Origin: Aristolochia californica
Taxonomy: Eukaryota; Streptophyta; Magnoliopsida; Piperales; Aristolochiaceae
NCBI GenBank assembly: GCA_029961685.1
Contig: JARWKL010000002.1
Span: 37,540,908-37,604,907 of the forward strand
Direction of reading: 5' to 3'
Length of the DNA: 64,000 nucleotides
The position numbers and the translations under genes were made by a program. The notes beneath the pieces are model-generated. The model was not told the origin of the DNA and ran no database searches. It saw nothing but the letters and a program-made list of their open reading frames with translations. Shown here one piece after another: positions 47,132 to 57,805 of this stretch. Numbering within the stretch: the first letter of the stretch is position 1; each line of letters opens with the position of its first letter.

Positions 47132-48803
47132 ATAGTAGGGGACAAGTAATAACCTCCCAAGTGTGATTCTCCTCTCAAGGGCTTGAAGTTCTGCTTGCAT
47201 TGCCTTTTGCTAACACTCATATGTCATTGCCTGTTTGTGGCAAGAGAGAATCGAAATAGATGATAAAGTTGCCACAAGAGAGATAGTGGAGGAGAAAACA
47301 TACCTATCAGGGGGGCGAGGAGTGCAACTAGACCGGCGAAGAGTGATGGAAGCAGGAATAGGAGGAGGATCAAGAGCAGGTGTCAGGTCAGGATCATGAG
47401 GGGGCACATATGAAGTGGGATTGGGGTCATAAAAGCTAGGCAAAATAGATAAATATGCAGATGGTAACGCAACATGAGAAGGAAAGAAATATTGATTTTC
47501 AAAGAAAATCACATTCCGAGAAACACGTATACGACGAGCATGGGGATCATAGCAAACATAGCCTTTTTGCGATATAGCATAACCAGGAAAAGCACACTTA
47601 GCGGAGTGGGCTATAAGTTTATGTCATTCATGAACAGGTAGATGCACAAAACAAACACAACCGAATGTCCAAAGATCCGAATATGAAGGAGAATGACCAA
47701 ATCACTTAAAATTTTGAGAAACATGATGCAACGTAGGAGAAGGCAAACGGTTGATTAAATGAATCGAACTGGACAGAGCTTCACACCAAAAATGAGGAGG
47801 AACAGATGAATCAAGTAAAAGAGTCCGTACCACATCAAGAAGATGATTTTTCTTCTCTGCAACTCCATTTTGTTGCGGTGTCGAAGGACATGAATGCTGA
47901 GAGATGATACCTTTGCTTTGTAGAAAATCCTGAAACTCATTAGACATGTATTCGCCGCCAGAATCAAAGCGCAATACCTTGATGCGGGAAAAGAATTGAG
48001 TCTCAAGAAGTGAAAGAAAACGTTTAAATATGATAAAAACTTCAGACTTAGCCCATAGGAAGTAGACCCAAGTAAAACAGCTAAAGTCATCGATAAAAGT
48101 AACAAAGTACTTATAATACGCAGGAGAAACAATAGGAGAAATTCCCCAAACATCACTATGAATAATATCAAAACAGTGTGGCATGAGATCCGTGATGAGG
48201 AAAAGGGAGAACTTTACTTTTGCCAAGTTTGCATGATGAACAATCAAATGAAAGATCAAGAGAAGAACATGTTGTACTTTTTAATAAACCAGAATTAAAC
48301 ACGGTACGAAGTACATCAAAGTTTGGGTGGTCGAGACGTCTATGCTACATCTTAGTTCCAGAACTAACAACATTACATGCAAAGGAAAGTAAAGAAGCAC
48401 GAGGAATACTGGTAGAGAGAAAAACTTGAATGGGAAAGAGTCGTCCCACTTTATGCCCCTTCATAATCATCTTCCCTGACGCTTAATCCTGCACAACACA
48501 ACCAGATCTAGAGAGCTGAATATTACAATTATTATCAACCAACTGACCAACAGAAATAAGATATGTGGAGAGATTAGGGGACAAAAAAATCAGCTAAGGT
48601 AGAAGAAAGATCACCAACAACACTGATAGGCAGAGAGTTGCCATCAACAGTGTTAATTTTCAGATTGCCATCATACTTTCTGACATTGCAAAGAGAAATA
48701 GCAATATTAGTCATATAGTTAGAAGTTTCGGAGTCAACATACCATGGCCAAGTAGAAACTTTATTCTTTCTTGAGAGCCCAAAAGTAGAAAGGGCAGAAA
48801 TGA
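47132..48803 (-). pseudogene. CopD protease, integrase and RT start
   Basis: Minus strand: protease WYVDSETSNYMTN (48724-48735; DSGA reads DSET), GAG-pre-integrase remnants near 48300-48500, integrase core (HSDVWGISPIVS, FVTFIDDFSCFTWVY near 48090; RFDSGGEYMSNEFQ near 47960; PQQNGVAEKK near 47870), the integrase tail and a Pro-rich linker (47512-47300), then the first RT residues (MQAELQAL near 47190). The CopB insertion splits RT here. Frames shift near 47700 and 48260. Confidence 0.87.
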
Positions 48804-49792
48804 TCATTTATTGTACAATTTCAAGAGTGTACTCAAACTTGTTGAGACTATAGAAACAGTATTCGAAGTAACCGGCATGGCAGGAGGCAAAGCAGTAGAA
48901 CTAGAAGCACTTGTGGAGGCATGATAAGCAGTGCCCTTTTCCCTTGTTGGGCGAATAGGACAATCGGTGAGGAGATGACCCGTTTGCTTGCAGTACCTAC
49001 AAAACTTCTTAGTGCAATCTCGAGCAAAATGACCAAATTCTTTACAGTTGAAGCACTGGATGGACTTCATGTCCCCACCCTGATTTCTCCCTTGTGCGGC
49101 ATATGCCACAGGAACAGGGGCATCTGTATTAGTCCAATGTTCCATGCCGGCCTGAGTGGCAATACGTTGTTCCTCCCTTAGAAGTTCACTCAAGCAGATA
49201 TCCAAAGGTGGTACAGGATAATGATTCATCAGATTGGAATGTGCAATTTCAAACTCGGAACAGAGCTTCATCAAGAATTGATATCTCTTGCTTGGCTCAT
49301 GCACGGCTTGAACACAAAAGAGAGCGCAAGAACTAGAACATTCTCATAAACAATCTCGGCATAGTCAACCCAAAGGTTTAGAAACGCAGAATAGTATTCT
49401 TCAATGGAGAGGCTTCCCTGTGTGAAATTAGCCATCTCACACTCCAATTGAAATCATCGAGCCGTGTTGTTTTGGCTATAAATCTTGTGGTGGTAATTCC
49501 ATATATCAGCTGCATTTCTATAGGACCATGGACTAAGAACAAAGTGTGGCTCAATAAAGCCAAGTATCCAGGTTATCACCCTAGCATCCATGGTTGTCCA
49601 CATGGACAAAGTTGTGGCCTCTCGAGGTGACAGATCACTTCCATCTATATGACCCCATAGTTCTTTTCCCATAACAAATAAACAGAATTGAAATGCCCAT
49701 GTAGTGTAGTTCTTACCTATGAAACGAATAAGTAAAAAATCTAACATGTCAGATGACATGATGAAATACAACAAGCCACGCAGAGACAGCAA
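48804..49792 (-). pseudogene. CopD GAG
   Basis: Starts about 49792 or at the inner Met near 49760. The N-terminal half (49792-49454) has FIGKNYTTWAFQFCLFVMGK and LWGHIDGS, typical of plant copia GAG. After a break near 49450-49300 a 166-residue frame (49304-48804) ends in two CCHC knuckles, CFNCKEFGHFARDC and CRYCKQTGHLLTDC, with intact Cys/His spacing. It binds element RNA in the virus-like particle in functional relatives. Confidence 0.88.
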
Positions 49793-50458
49793 TCCGAGGG
49801 CAAACCTTGCTGAAATACAAGCCTTGAGTCACCAAACTTTCTGAACAGAAATTGAAAACCCTTTGTTGAAAACGCCAACTCAGAGTCCAAACTCAGAACT
49901 CCAACTCTTAAGTTTTTTTTTTTCAGAATACTGGTCTTGAAGCTCGGGTTTCTTGATTAACTCAGCCGGTCCCGATTGAACAGGCATGGGCCGACACTCG
50001 ATTAGATTTTCCTAACTTAGGAAAACTCTAATTTTTCAACAGTGTCGTTGTCCTCCTCGTGCCAAACAGAGTTCAAACTTGGATTTTATAGGAGTCTTTA
50101 TAAACCAAGAGATCGTCTTCGAAAAACGATAGCAAAACAATCCAGAAAAGAAATCTTGAAGATGGAAGGTTTCTGAAGTCTGCTATTAACCAGCAAAGTG
50201 GCAAGCACTTTCGAAAGCAGCAACGAGATATTATTTTCTTCGGCTTGACAAAAATTGAGACCTTCCGAAAACAAACGGAGCATCGTCGGATGGCAACCTT
50301 CTAGACACCAAAAGTTGATTCTGGACAGAAGGACTCTCAACAGAACCAAGAACGAAAAGTTGATTTTGGGTAGAACCAGAAAACGAAGGCAAAGGAAATG
50401 CTCACAGCAAAGGAAGATGGATTCTAGGAGAACTAGAAGACGCTAGCTCTGATACCAT
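49793..50458 (-). other. CopD leader and primer-binding site
   Basis: Untranslated leader of about 665 bp with no conserved frame. On the minus strand TGGTATCAGAGC (50447-50458) abuts the LTR remnant at 50459. Confidence 0.75.
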
Positions 50459-50533
50459 GTTAAATGACTTGCTAGAGAGAGCAATAACGACCACCAAAGA
50501 AGGTTGACGAAACAGCCAAGAACGAGAACTCAC
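50459..50533 (-). repeat. CopD 5' LTR remnant
   Basis: 75 bp matching the inner end of 39651-39947; similarity stops at GAGAACTC, after which GypA leader/GAG follows. Confidence 0.8.
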
Positions 50534-50629
50534 CTATTGTTCGGCCTGTGTTTTGCACCTCTCTAATTATGGCTCTCCACTCTTCATTATTGAAAGTATC
50601 CCTCGTGTTACCCTGCTCTAATACCAAGT
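50534..50629 (-). pseudogene. GypA GAG start and primer-binding site
   Basis: Minus strand: TGGTATTAGAGC primer site (one change from the initiator-Met type; about 50615-50626), then a GAG start similar to GypB (NEEW-like after a GG.Y/DN segment) but with ACG in place of the ATG. The frame breaks at the CopD remnant. Confidence 0.75.
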
Positions 50630-51088
50630 TGTTACAGTCCTGGGTCATGGATCTTGTAACATGGCGTTAGGAAGGAGAATCCAGAGCTTAGTGGACGAGT
50701 TCAGCACTACTATGGTTTCCTTGCACTGGAAGGGTTAATCCAGAACTCAGCGAACGAGTTCAGCACTGCAGTGGCTAGCCTTGGTTTCGGTAAATGGAAA
50801 AGAGAAAGGACAAAAACCAAGAAATCAAAGCTCGTTGAGGAGAACTCCAAACCCTGTTTAGGCTAAAATCAGACTTGTCCCTTCATATTCCACTTTCCCC
50901 CCTACATAAGGTTGGCGCCAACACAAGTTCAAGCTAAAAAATTACAATAATGCCCCTGCGGCATATGTTCTCTTCAACTAAAATAAAAATGCAATAAAAG
51001 TAAATTAAAAGATAGGCAATTAACTTAATACTAGATAACTCAGCCACAGCTTCTCTAAACTACTCAGGGTGTTATTGAGTTCATAATA
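50630..51088 (-). repeat. GypA 5' LTR
   Basis: 459 bp homologous to 10197-10636, with an extra 18-base segment containing GGTTGGCGCCAACA, itself a short palindrome. Its outer end reads CATAATA in place of CATAACA. Confidence 0.9.
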
Positions 51089-51352
51089 GTGTGTTTCCCT
51101 TTCTATTATTGATGCTAAGTAAATGTCAACATCATAGTATCATAAGTTCTTTGGATGAAGCAAATACTCCGAAACTACGACCAAGAATTTGACTCTATCC
51201 CTATTTCCTATGATACTTCGACCAAGAGATCAAACATCACTTTCTTAGGGATTGTGCTCAAAAGGCATTAATTGAAGTGGAATTATAGCAACCAATGATC
51301 AGTTGGAAAATCTTTCGCATATGAAAGTTTTGCAAAGATTAGAAGTGAATTA
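51089..51352 (+). pseudogene. CopH right part: SIRE-like RNase H end, degenerate
   Basis: Directly after GypA the plus strand encodes SLS.IDA, Y.KFFGMKQIL.NYD, TNDQLENL and KIRSELEL over shifting frames. These are the words that follow the segment ending at 10196 in SIRE-type copia RNase H. It marks the other side of the GypA target. No clean 5-bp duplication remains; a GTGTG/GTG overlap may be its trace. Confidence 0.65.
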
Positions 51353-53650
51353 GAGTTAATATACATATCGTTTGAATATGATTAAATGACCAAGGGAATG
51401 GGTGTCAGGACTCCCAATGGTTGTTAGAATGATCTAACACCAATACTTTGGAAATTTCAAACAGAAACTAAACCAATCAATTGGTAAACATCCAATGGTG
51501 CATATAAATATTTACATGGACCAAGCTCTAACCATCCAGATGATAGACCGAATGACAAGTTATATGGTGTTAAACAATAAGTTTTTGAAGTTTTACTTAA
51601 TTGACTATTCAACATGATCGATCCAAAAAAAGGTTGAATAGATGAAAAAAGAGAGTTGCAAAATGCAATACATCCAAAAGGATGATATCCCTCCAAATGA
51701 CTTAATGTCAAGATTATAAATACTTGGATTGCGCCCAAAAAAAAATTCAAACTCTTTGTCTAAACACTAGGGCATCCAAAACTCGTTTATTCACCATAAA
51801 ACTTCTTTGAAACCTCTCAAAACCTTATCAAATCCATTCCCCAGTGGCTAAATTGAAGGGAAGATTGTTAAACATCAACCAAGGCAGCTTAGACGTGCAA
51901 AAGGAAGAAAAGGCAAGCTCAAAAGAAGTTATGGCATTAATTCAAAATTTTGACAAAGGAAAAAAACATTTGTTCATTAAATCCCCCAATAGACAGTACT
52001 TCTGCAATGCCTACCATTTTATTAAGAGGAAATCAGTGACTTAAAGGGAGGCTGACTTGAAAACCCCTTATCTAGGAGAATTCCCAATTGAAATATCTTA
52101 GAAGAACAAAACTTGAAGACGTTGTCTACAATAATGGGTACCTAGTGAATGCACTAGCATTACATCCTGTACTCGTGCATGTAGGTTGAAAAGCCTATTA
52201 GCTCAATGAGTAGGTCATTCGTTCTATCATCGAGGGGGAGAATATTGTATAAGATGCCAAAGTCATAAATGAATGTTTGGCAAAGATAATGGCATGGAGG
52301 GAGCCCATTTGGATTAACACCACAGACCCTACACATGGCAAGTGACTATTATTTGCCAACACGACTCTTGTATATTTAGTGAAATCGGGGAAATAAATTT
52401 TGGAATGTATGTCAAGGTTAAAATTTTCAATAGTAGAATAGAGAGACATGAACATAGCTCCATGGATGGATTCTTTACCTATTATTTGCTCAAGAAGAGC
52501 TTTCATGTTGAAGGGCTGGAGAAAGTATATATGCAAGTAATCAAGACCATCATCATATGATTTGAAGGTCATAACAAAGAAGACCTCACATAAAAAAGCC
52601 ACACCATATCCTAGACCGAGAGACACGAGGGAGAAAAGGGTTAGAAAATTTGCACTTCCCTCAAAGTAGGGGAGATCCACTAAGAGGGGTAAGAGGCTTA
52701 CCATGCCTCTCCCACCTACGATTTCTAGCACGTTTGAGGTCATCAATAGCATGTGGGAAATGATCCAACAGGGACAATTTATGGAGAAATTTTGAGAAGA
52801 GAGGTGGCTACAAAGCAATCTTCTAATATAGACCTCGAGGGTGGAAGAAATGAAAAGGATGTACTTAAAAGGGGAAAGATGTAGAAGATGAAGAAGAAGA
52901 GAATGAAGAAGATAGTTAGATTGATTCTGATGAGGATGAAAAGGAAAGGATGACAAGTGTAGGATTAAAACTAGAAGATATCCTCAAATTGACAATGAGG
53001 GACCCTATGGTCCTCCAAAAAATAACAGTGAGAAAGAGAGAACAAGATAAGAAAAGCAATGAATTGTAAAATGAGGAGCTTGCAGAGGGTAAGAAAGAAC
53101 AAGAAGGGTAGAAGAGGAAAAGATTAATGAGGCAAAAACAGAGGAAGCAAAACCACCAAGGGAAAGAGAGGAGATGGAGAAATAACAAGGGACTGAAATA
53201 GGGAGAAAAAATTGATACAAGCTAAGGAATTCAGGTGGGAGAGATCATTGAAGAAAATGCAAGAAAAGGAAAATTATGCAATTATAGATAGCCCAAGCGA
53301 TGAGGCTCTTGGAAGGATTGTAGAAAACATAAAGGAAATTAAAGGAGATAGTCCAGCTTAAGATTAGTCTGAACCAATGGAGAAGCATAAAAAGAAAATG
53401 CAATGACCTAGAGAAATGGAAAAAGAAATACAGGGGCAAGCAGTTGAGAAATATAAAAAGGAAAAGGACCAGACTAGGGTAACTATTCTGTATAGACACT
53501 AGGATGATGCTAGGAGATGAAAATATTGGAATCGTCCAAGATATCCACCTACAATAAGAGGACTCAATCCTCAAATGAGTTTTCCACATCCTCCAAAAAG
53601 CTAAAGAATTCCTTAGAAAGTTGGTTTTTACATGGCTTCACAGCCAAGGT
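51353..53650. other. unassigned region
   Basis: No recognised gene. The plus strand is purine-rich from about 52830 to 53480 and would read as a Lys/Glu-rich, stop-broken peptide (EDEEEENEED near 52890). A TCGAGGGGGAGAATATTG phrase near 52232 resembles a polypurine tract plus LTR start, but no LTR pair was found. It could be the remainder of CopH (SIRE elements carry a long region after pol) or an unrelated decayed element. Confidence 0.4.
52198..52956 (-). CDS. hypothetical 252-codon frame, doubtful
   Basis: The longest uninterrupted frame of this region. The peptide is rich in Leu, Ser, Phe and His at its N-terminus, mirrors the purine-rich opposite strand, and shows no motif I recognise. 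No intron signals, promoter or homologous copy in the window support it. It may be a chance frame on the complement of a purine tract. Confidence 0.15.
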   Translation of the reverse strand: MSSFPFHPHQNQSNYLLHSLLLHLLHLSPFKYILFISSTLEVYIRRLLCSHLSSQNFSINCPCWIISHMLLMTSNVLEIVGGRGMVSLLPLLVDLPYFEGSANFLTLFSLVSLGLGYGVAFLCEVFFVMTFKSYDDGLDYLHIYFLQPFNMKALLEQIIGKESIHGAMFMSLYSTIENFNLDIHSKIYFPDFTKYTRVVLANNSHLPCVGSVVLIQMGSLHAIIFAKHSFMTLASYTIFSPSMIERMTYSLS

Positions 53651-54091
53651 ATCATGGGATTCTTTGATACAGTCAGAACCTCAATGATCTAAACCTGCTC
53701 TTCTATAAGAATGGCGCTTTAACTTCAATTACCTTTCGATTTCACAGTAAGGATACACCAAATATAAAACGGCTTGAAGCGGCTACATGATACATCAAAG
53801 ATGTTAGTGCTATATATTGACAAAGCTCTAGTTTTGAATCATATATTTAACACTTCCCCAAAAATGGTTCCTTAATGAAATAACTCAATACCCAAGTCCA
53901 GGAGCCACGAAACCCGTAAGCCCAAATCATATCCCAAATGGCTAACGATGAAAAACATCAATGAGTACAAGCTAGGCCCTCAGACGGTCACCATATAATT
54001 GCAACAGGAAGCAACTCCTGCATATCAAAATCTAAACCATTATAAAACTCTGAACAACATTGACACACGAATAAGAACATGAAAAATCACC

Positions 54092-54259
54092 TCATGCATA
54101 GGAGGGCCTTCTACCACCACCAGCATCAACAGCTTGTGAATTATTTTCTACCACCTCAGCAAAATCATATTGCAACACTGGAAGGGCAGACTATAGTCAT
54201 TAGCCCATCCAAAAACTATTCATAGGTAGACACCTACCTTTGTTACAATCTCGAATCGC
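54092..54259 (-). CDS. two candidate terminal coding exons, unknown gene
   Basis: Minus strand: TTTGCAG at 54260-54266 precedes a 22-base exon (54238-54259, AIRDCNK) with donor AAAG/GTAGG. A second intron ends in CCTTCCAG and is followed by 54177-54092, which stays in phase across the junction and reads 28 residues (LQYDFAEVVENNSQAVD, then GGGRRPSYA) to TGA at 54092-54094. Splice sites and composition look real. It lies 0.5 kb downstream of the F-box/LRR stop on the same strand, so it may instead be untranslated or alternative 3' sequence of that gene. I do not recognise the family. Confidence 0.35.
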
Positions 54260-54768
54260 CTGCAAATAGTACATCAAGAAAAGATATGCATGATATGAGA
54301 AAGTGCATTTCGCCACAACTGCCCCAGAGCTTAGTGATTCCCTTCACTGATCAACCTAAAAAATATCAGACATAAGAAGTGAAGCAAATGATGGGAAAAT
54401 AAAAGCATCACCTGAAAAGGAAAAGAAGGGAAGATAACAAGAATATGCTTCACGTCCACATCAAAATAGGACACCAATGACGATAAATTAACACATACTA
54501 GCAAAAATAATAGAATTGCAATAACAAATTACATTTGTCACCCCATTTTATAACACCGTTAATCCACAACTGACAATTCACTCTTACTATACCAGGAAAC
54601 GCGAAATAAATGAGACAACAAAAAATTGGTATTTACAGCAAGAGTCACTGCACCAATTATTGAGAAACCAACTCGTGCATATGCTCATGGTGATTAATAA
54701 ACCTGATTATAACACCTAACCTGCAAGCTGAACAATTATTACACTAGCAGGCCCAAAATCATCCAGAA
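54260..54768 (-). other. 3' flank/UTR of the F-box/LRR gene
   Basis: Immediately after the stop the minus strand reads CAGCTTGCAG/GTTAGG (54719-54728 region), a good donor, and TTTTCCTTTTCAG near 54412, a good acceptor, so the transcript may have a 3' UTR intron. AT-rich sequence without an obvious frame. Confidence 0.35.
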
Positions 54769-57324
54769 TCACATTGAAAGGCTGTTGAAAATTCGCTTCA
54801 AGCTGGGGCATACCAATCGCAGCCTTGCCAAGCACACAGCATATATCTACTCAAAATGAACATATAAAGTAAAATGTCAGTGTATAACAGTTAAACTAGA
54901 TTAAATTTCATATCTATAGTAGTGTTTTTCTTTTTCAAGAAATTGGTTTCAACACATACCTTAGGGCAATACCGAATGTCAAGAGTTTCAAGCATGTTAC
55001 AATGTGATATTGCACTTTCCACTGCTTCTTCCGCAATACTACAAGACTGAAATATCATGGAACAGTCAGGTATAGAAAGTAACATATGAATCAATGACAT
55101 GCAAATAAAAAGATTTATTAAATTTTTTTTTTTAAGAAATACATAATATTAAAGACTAGTTGTTTGTATCTGGAAAGAGGAATGACATATAAATAATATA
55201 TTTCCCAAACATGGATTAATTCAGCTCAAAAGCTGCTCAGGAAGCAATCCAGGTCTCTTGGGTGGTTTGGCCTTATTAAAGACCCTTCGGAAACAAAATT
55301 TTCTCAACCTTAATTCCTCCAGACCATATCATATAGAGACTAAAGTGGCCATCGAGGACATATTTTTTTCAGAAAATCAGTTACTTCTCTCAGCATAATA
55401 AGACTTGAGCCAACTCTGAAGCTCGTAGATTGACTAATAACCAATGTATCTAGAGAAAAAAAAATCTATTTCACACTCTTTTTAATGCCTACCTGAAGAA
55501 ATAGACTAGTCAACCTAGGGCATTCAAGCTTTAAGAATTCCAAGGAGCAGCAATTGCTGAGAAAAAACAAAATACAGAGAGAATTAGGAGCTAAAATAAT
55601 TTGCAAAGAGAGTGGCCAAGAAAATTACAAAGAAAACACTTGCCTCAAATTCAGGAAGTTGAGATTAGAACAAGCTAGATCTACTTCCTTAAGGTTCGCT
55701 GATAGCGAAAGGTTTAGTGTTGACAAATGGTAACAACCCGCCATTGAGGGGATGACAACTTTCTTTATGTTTGGGCAGCCAACACAGTTAAGATTTTGGA
55801 GCAAACGATCAGCTGGCTCAATGGACTCATGGCAGTTCTGTGGATTGTCAATAGTTGATAAATCCGGAAAGCAAGGACTTCGTGAAGCCCAATCAAGATC
55901 ATGCATATTAACACAACCATTCAAGCTGACATGGGTGAGATGTGTACAACAAGCCAAAAGTTCCTCGATGGCAGATTGACAGATGCTGCCATAAGATAAG
56001 TCTAACTCACAGAGTGCAGGAAGAGCACCTTTCGTGTATAAAGCATCCAAAGATGAGTTTGTAAGGTACTTGCAAGCCTGCAATTTTAATACCTATATAT
56101 GCCATTGATTGTTTAGAGGTTACGACATATAAAATGAAAATGTCTTAAAAGCAACAATAGAAGTATAGAAGTCGATAACTACAATTGCTTACCTTTAGCT
56201 GTAAGCAAGTTTCAAAGACAGGCTGCAAGTTTGTCAAGAAAGTGTAGGATAGATCAAGTAAAGTCAAATGTGTAAGCCAGCTCAAAGATGAGAGACCTTC
56301 AGGACCCACTGATGGGCAGGACATCAAGATAAGTGACTCGATTAGTGGGCATGAAACTGCTGTGGCAGATAAGCAGTCATCAGTAAGTTGGCTGCAAAGA
56401 TTAAGGACAAATCGGTTATTAGAATGCCGCATGAAATAAAACAGGTACACAAAAAAATATAATATAGCTCAAGAATAAAATATGGGAGATAAGATAAGCT
56501 TAACCTGCAAAATGAAGCATCCAGAGATGTTAGGTGAGGGCAATTGATGATTGCCTGGGACAGAACACCACAACCCTTCAGCTCCAGAACAGTCATTTGT
56601 AGTGCTTCAATCTGGAGTGTACTCAACTTAGGGCATATCCCCAGATTAAGTGACCGAAGGCCAACCTACATCACATTTTTTATAGATGAGACCAGAATTA
56701 ATCCAAATAAGATTTATAAGACCCTTCAAAAATGGTCTGCCTCTTTCATCCCCTGATACCACCCTTAAAAAATAAGTATTTGGTATCAACGCCTTTGTGC
56801 ACTACATGCACAGGGTTAACAAGTGCTTGACTGCAGAAACCAGTGTCCAATAATAAAAAATCACTACTAAGATGCAATTCAAGGCAATGAAACATCTCTG
56901 TTCACATGAACTACGAAACAATCATGACTGGCAAAAAACAGAGAGCCAAAACTAGTCGATATAACATTTCAAGTGCTCCAAATAAACAACTTCAGTAAGA
57001 AAGAGGACCAACATACAGGAGCTAAAATCATATTTTACTATTTGAGCTAATGGAAAGCTAAATCCACAGTTCAGGATTAGCACAGTCAAAAGATAGGAAT
57101 TTTCCTTACACCAAAAACCACGAAAAGAACACTTCACAAAAAGATATAAAGAAAACGTCACTACAACTTACAGGGAAAAATGATGCTTTTTCGAGATGAT
57201 CGCAACCATCCAACTGAACTTGCTGAAGATTTGGACAAGCAAGATGCAGAGATGTCATGGCACGGCAACCAACAAGTGAGAGATCAACCAGTGTAGTACT
57301 GTTGAATCCCACCATTGTCAGACT
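54769..57324 (-). CDS. FBL15: F-box/LRR-repeat protein 15-like, C-terminal LRR region, 7 exons
   Basis: Exons (minus strand): 57324-57172, 56665-56505, 56391-56193, 56092-55644, 55556-55493, 55046-54960, 54846-54769, giving 396 residues to TGA. All junctions are in phase. Introns are GT-AG except that after 55644, which is GC-AG (donor AG/GCAAGT). The protein is a string of LRRs with Cys-rich turns (LVDLSLVGCRAM, VLELKGCGVLS, LTHVSLNGCVNMHDLDW, LLQNLNCVGCPNIKK, LETLDIRYCPK) and ends CPSLKRIFNSLSM. This matches the C-terminal part of Arabidopsis At4g33210 (SLOW MOTION), an SCF substrate receptor linked to auxin and organ initiation. F-box and early LRR exons are absent: the upstream intron meets CopE at 57806. 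No stop or frameshift is seen, so the gene may be alive with a giant intron, or cut. Confidence 0.9.
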
Positions 57325-57805
57325 CTGCCAAAAAAAAAAAAAAAAAAAGATACATGTTTTTCAGGTTCACCAAAATGACTACATGCATTTCACCCAGATT
57401 TAAAGGCAAAGAGTATTAGAAAGTATGCTAAAGCACAAGAATTGAATTGAATTCTCCAAAACATAAAAATTGAAAAGGCACAAAAAAAGTGAAGCAATAT
57501 CCTGATCAAGATACTCCATAAAAAACCGTTGCCTTTTCTTAAAGATGTTACCACATAGCAGTAGTACGGGAACCCTCAAAAAAATAATAAAAAATAAAAA
57601 CTAGCATCCATATAATACATCGTCTTTTGTCATTGATTCCGATAGCCGATAGCTTACTCCTCAACAATAACGACATTGTTGCACAAATTATTCAAGGACA
57701 ATCAGATATTGTAAACAAAAAATACACAATTGTATAGATAGGATCTCATGTTTTCACTTCATATTCATTCTCCTTGCCATCTCATGAATTAAATCCTTGA
57801 CAAGG
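57325..57805 (-). other. intron of the F-box/LRR gene up to CopE
   Basis: Minus strand ends in a run of about 18 T and GGCAG before exon 57324, a strong polypyrimidine tract and acceptor. No further exon is visible before the CopE LTR at 57806. The left target half of CopE is CAAGG (57801-57805). Confidence 0.6.

Larger units (their letters stand above)
39651..50533 (-). mobile_element. CopD: Ty1/copia element inserted in GypA GAG
   Basis: Minus-strand element with 3' LTR 39651-39947 (297 bp), RT/RNase H 39961-41395, a nested CopB (41396-47131), RT start/integrase/protease/GAG 47132-49792, leader and primer site to 50458, and only 75 bp of the 5' LTR (50459-50533). GypA GAG lies on both sides (39650 and 50534). 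The 5' LTR is truncated and no target duplication is visible, so the right edge was altered after insertion. Confidence 0.87.
10197..51088 (-). mobile_element. GypA: Ty3/gypsy chromovirus split by nested insertions
   Basis: Minus-strand element with 3' LTR 10197-10636, integrase C-terminus and chromodomain 10640-11523, integrase N-terminus/RT/protease/GAG 37190-39650, GAG start and primer site 50534-50629, and 5' LTR 50630-51088. The integrase pieces at 11523 and 37190 are adjacent parts of the same domain, with only a few residues missing. This shows that 11525-37189 was inserted into one element. CopH coding sequence flanks both LTRs. LTRs are about 12% diverged by eye, so this is an old insertion. 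Most of RT is deleted. Confidence 0.85.

Noticed and set aside
53005..53589. Leu/Phe/Ser-rich minus-strand frames resembling membrane proteins
   Set aside because: They are the complement of a purine-rich strand; hydrophobicity comes from pyrimidine bias, and no start, intron or homologue supports them.
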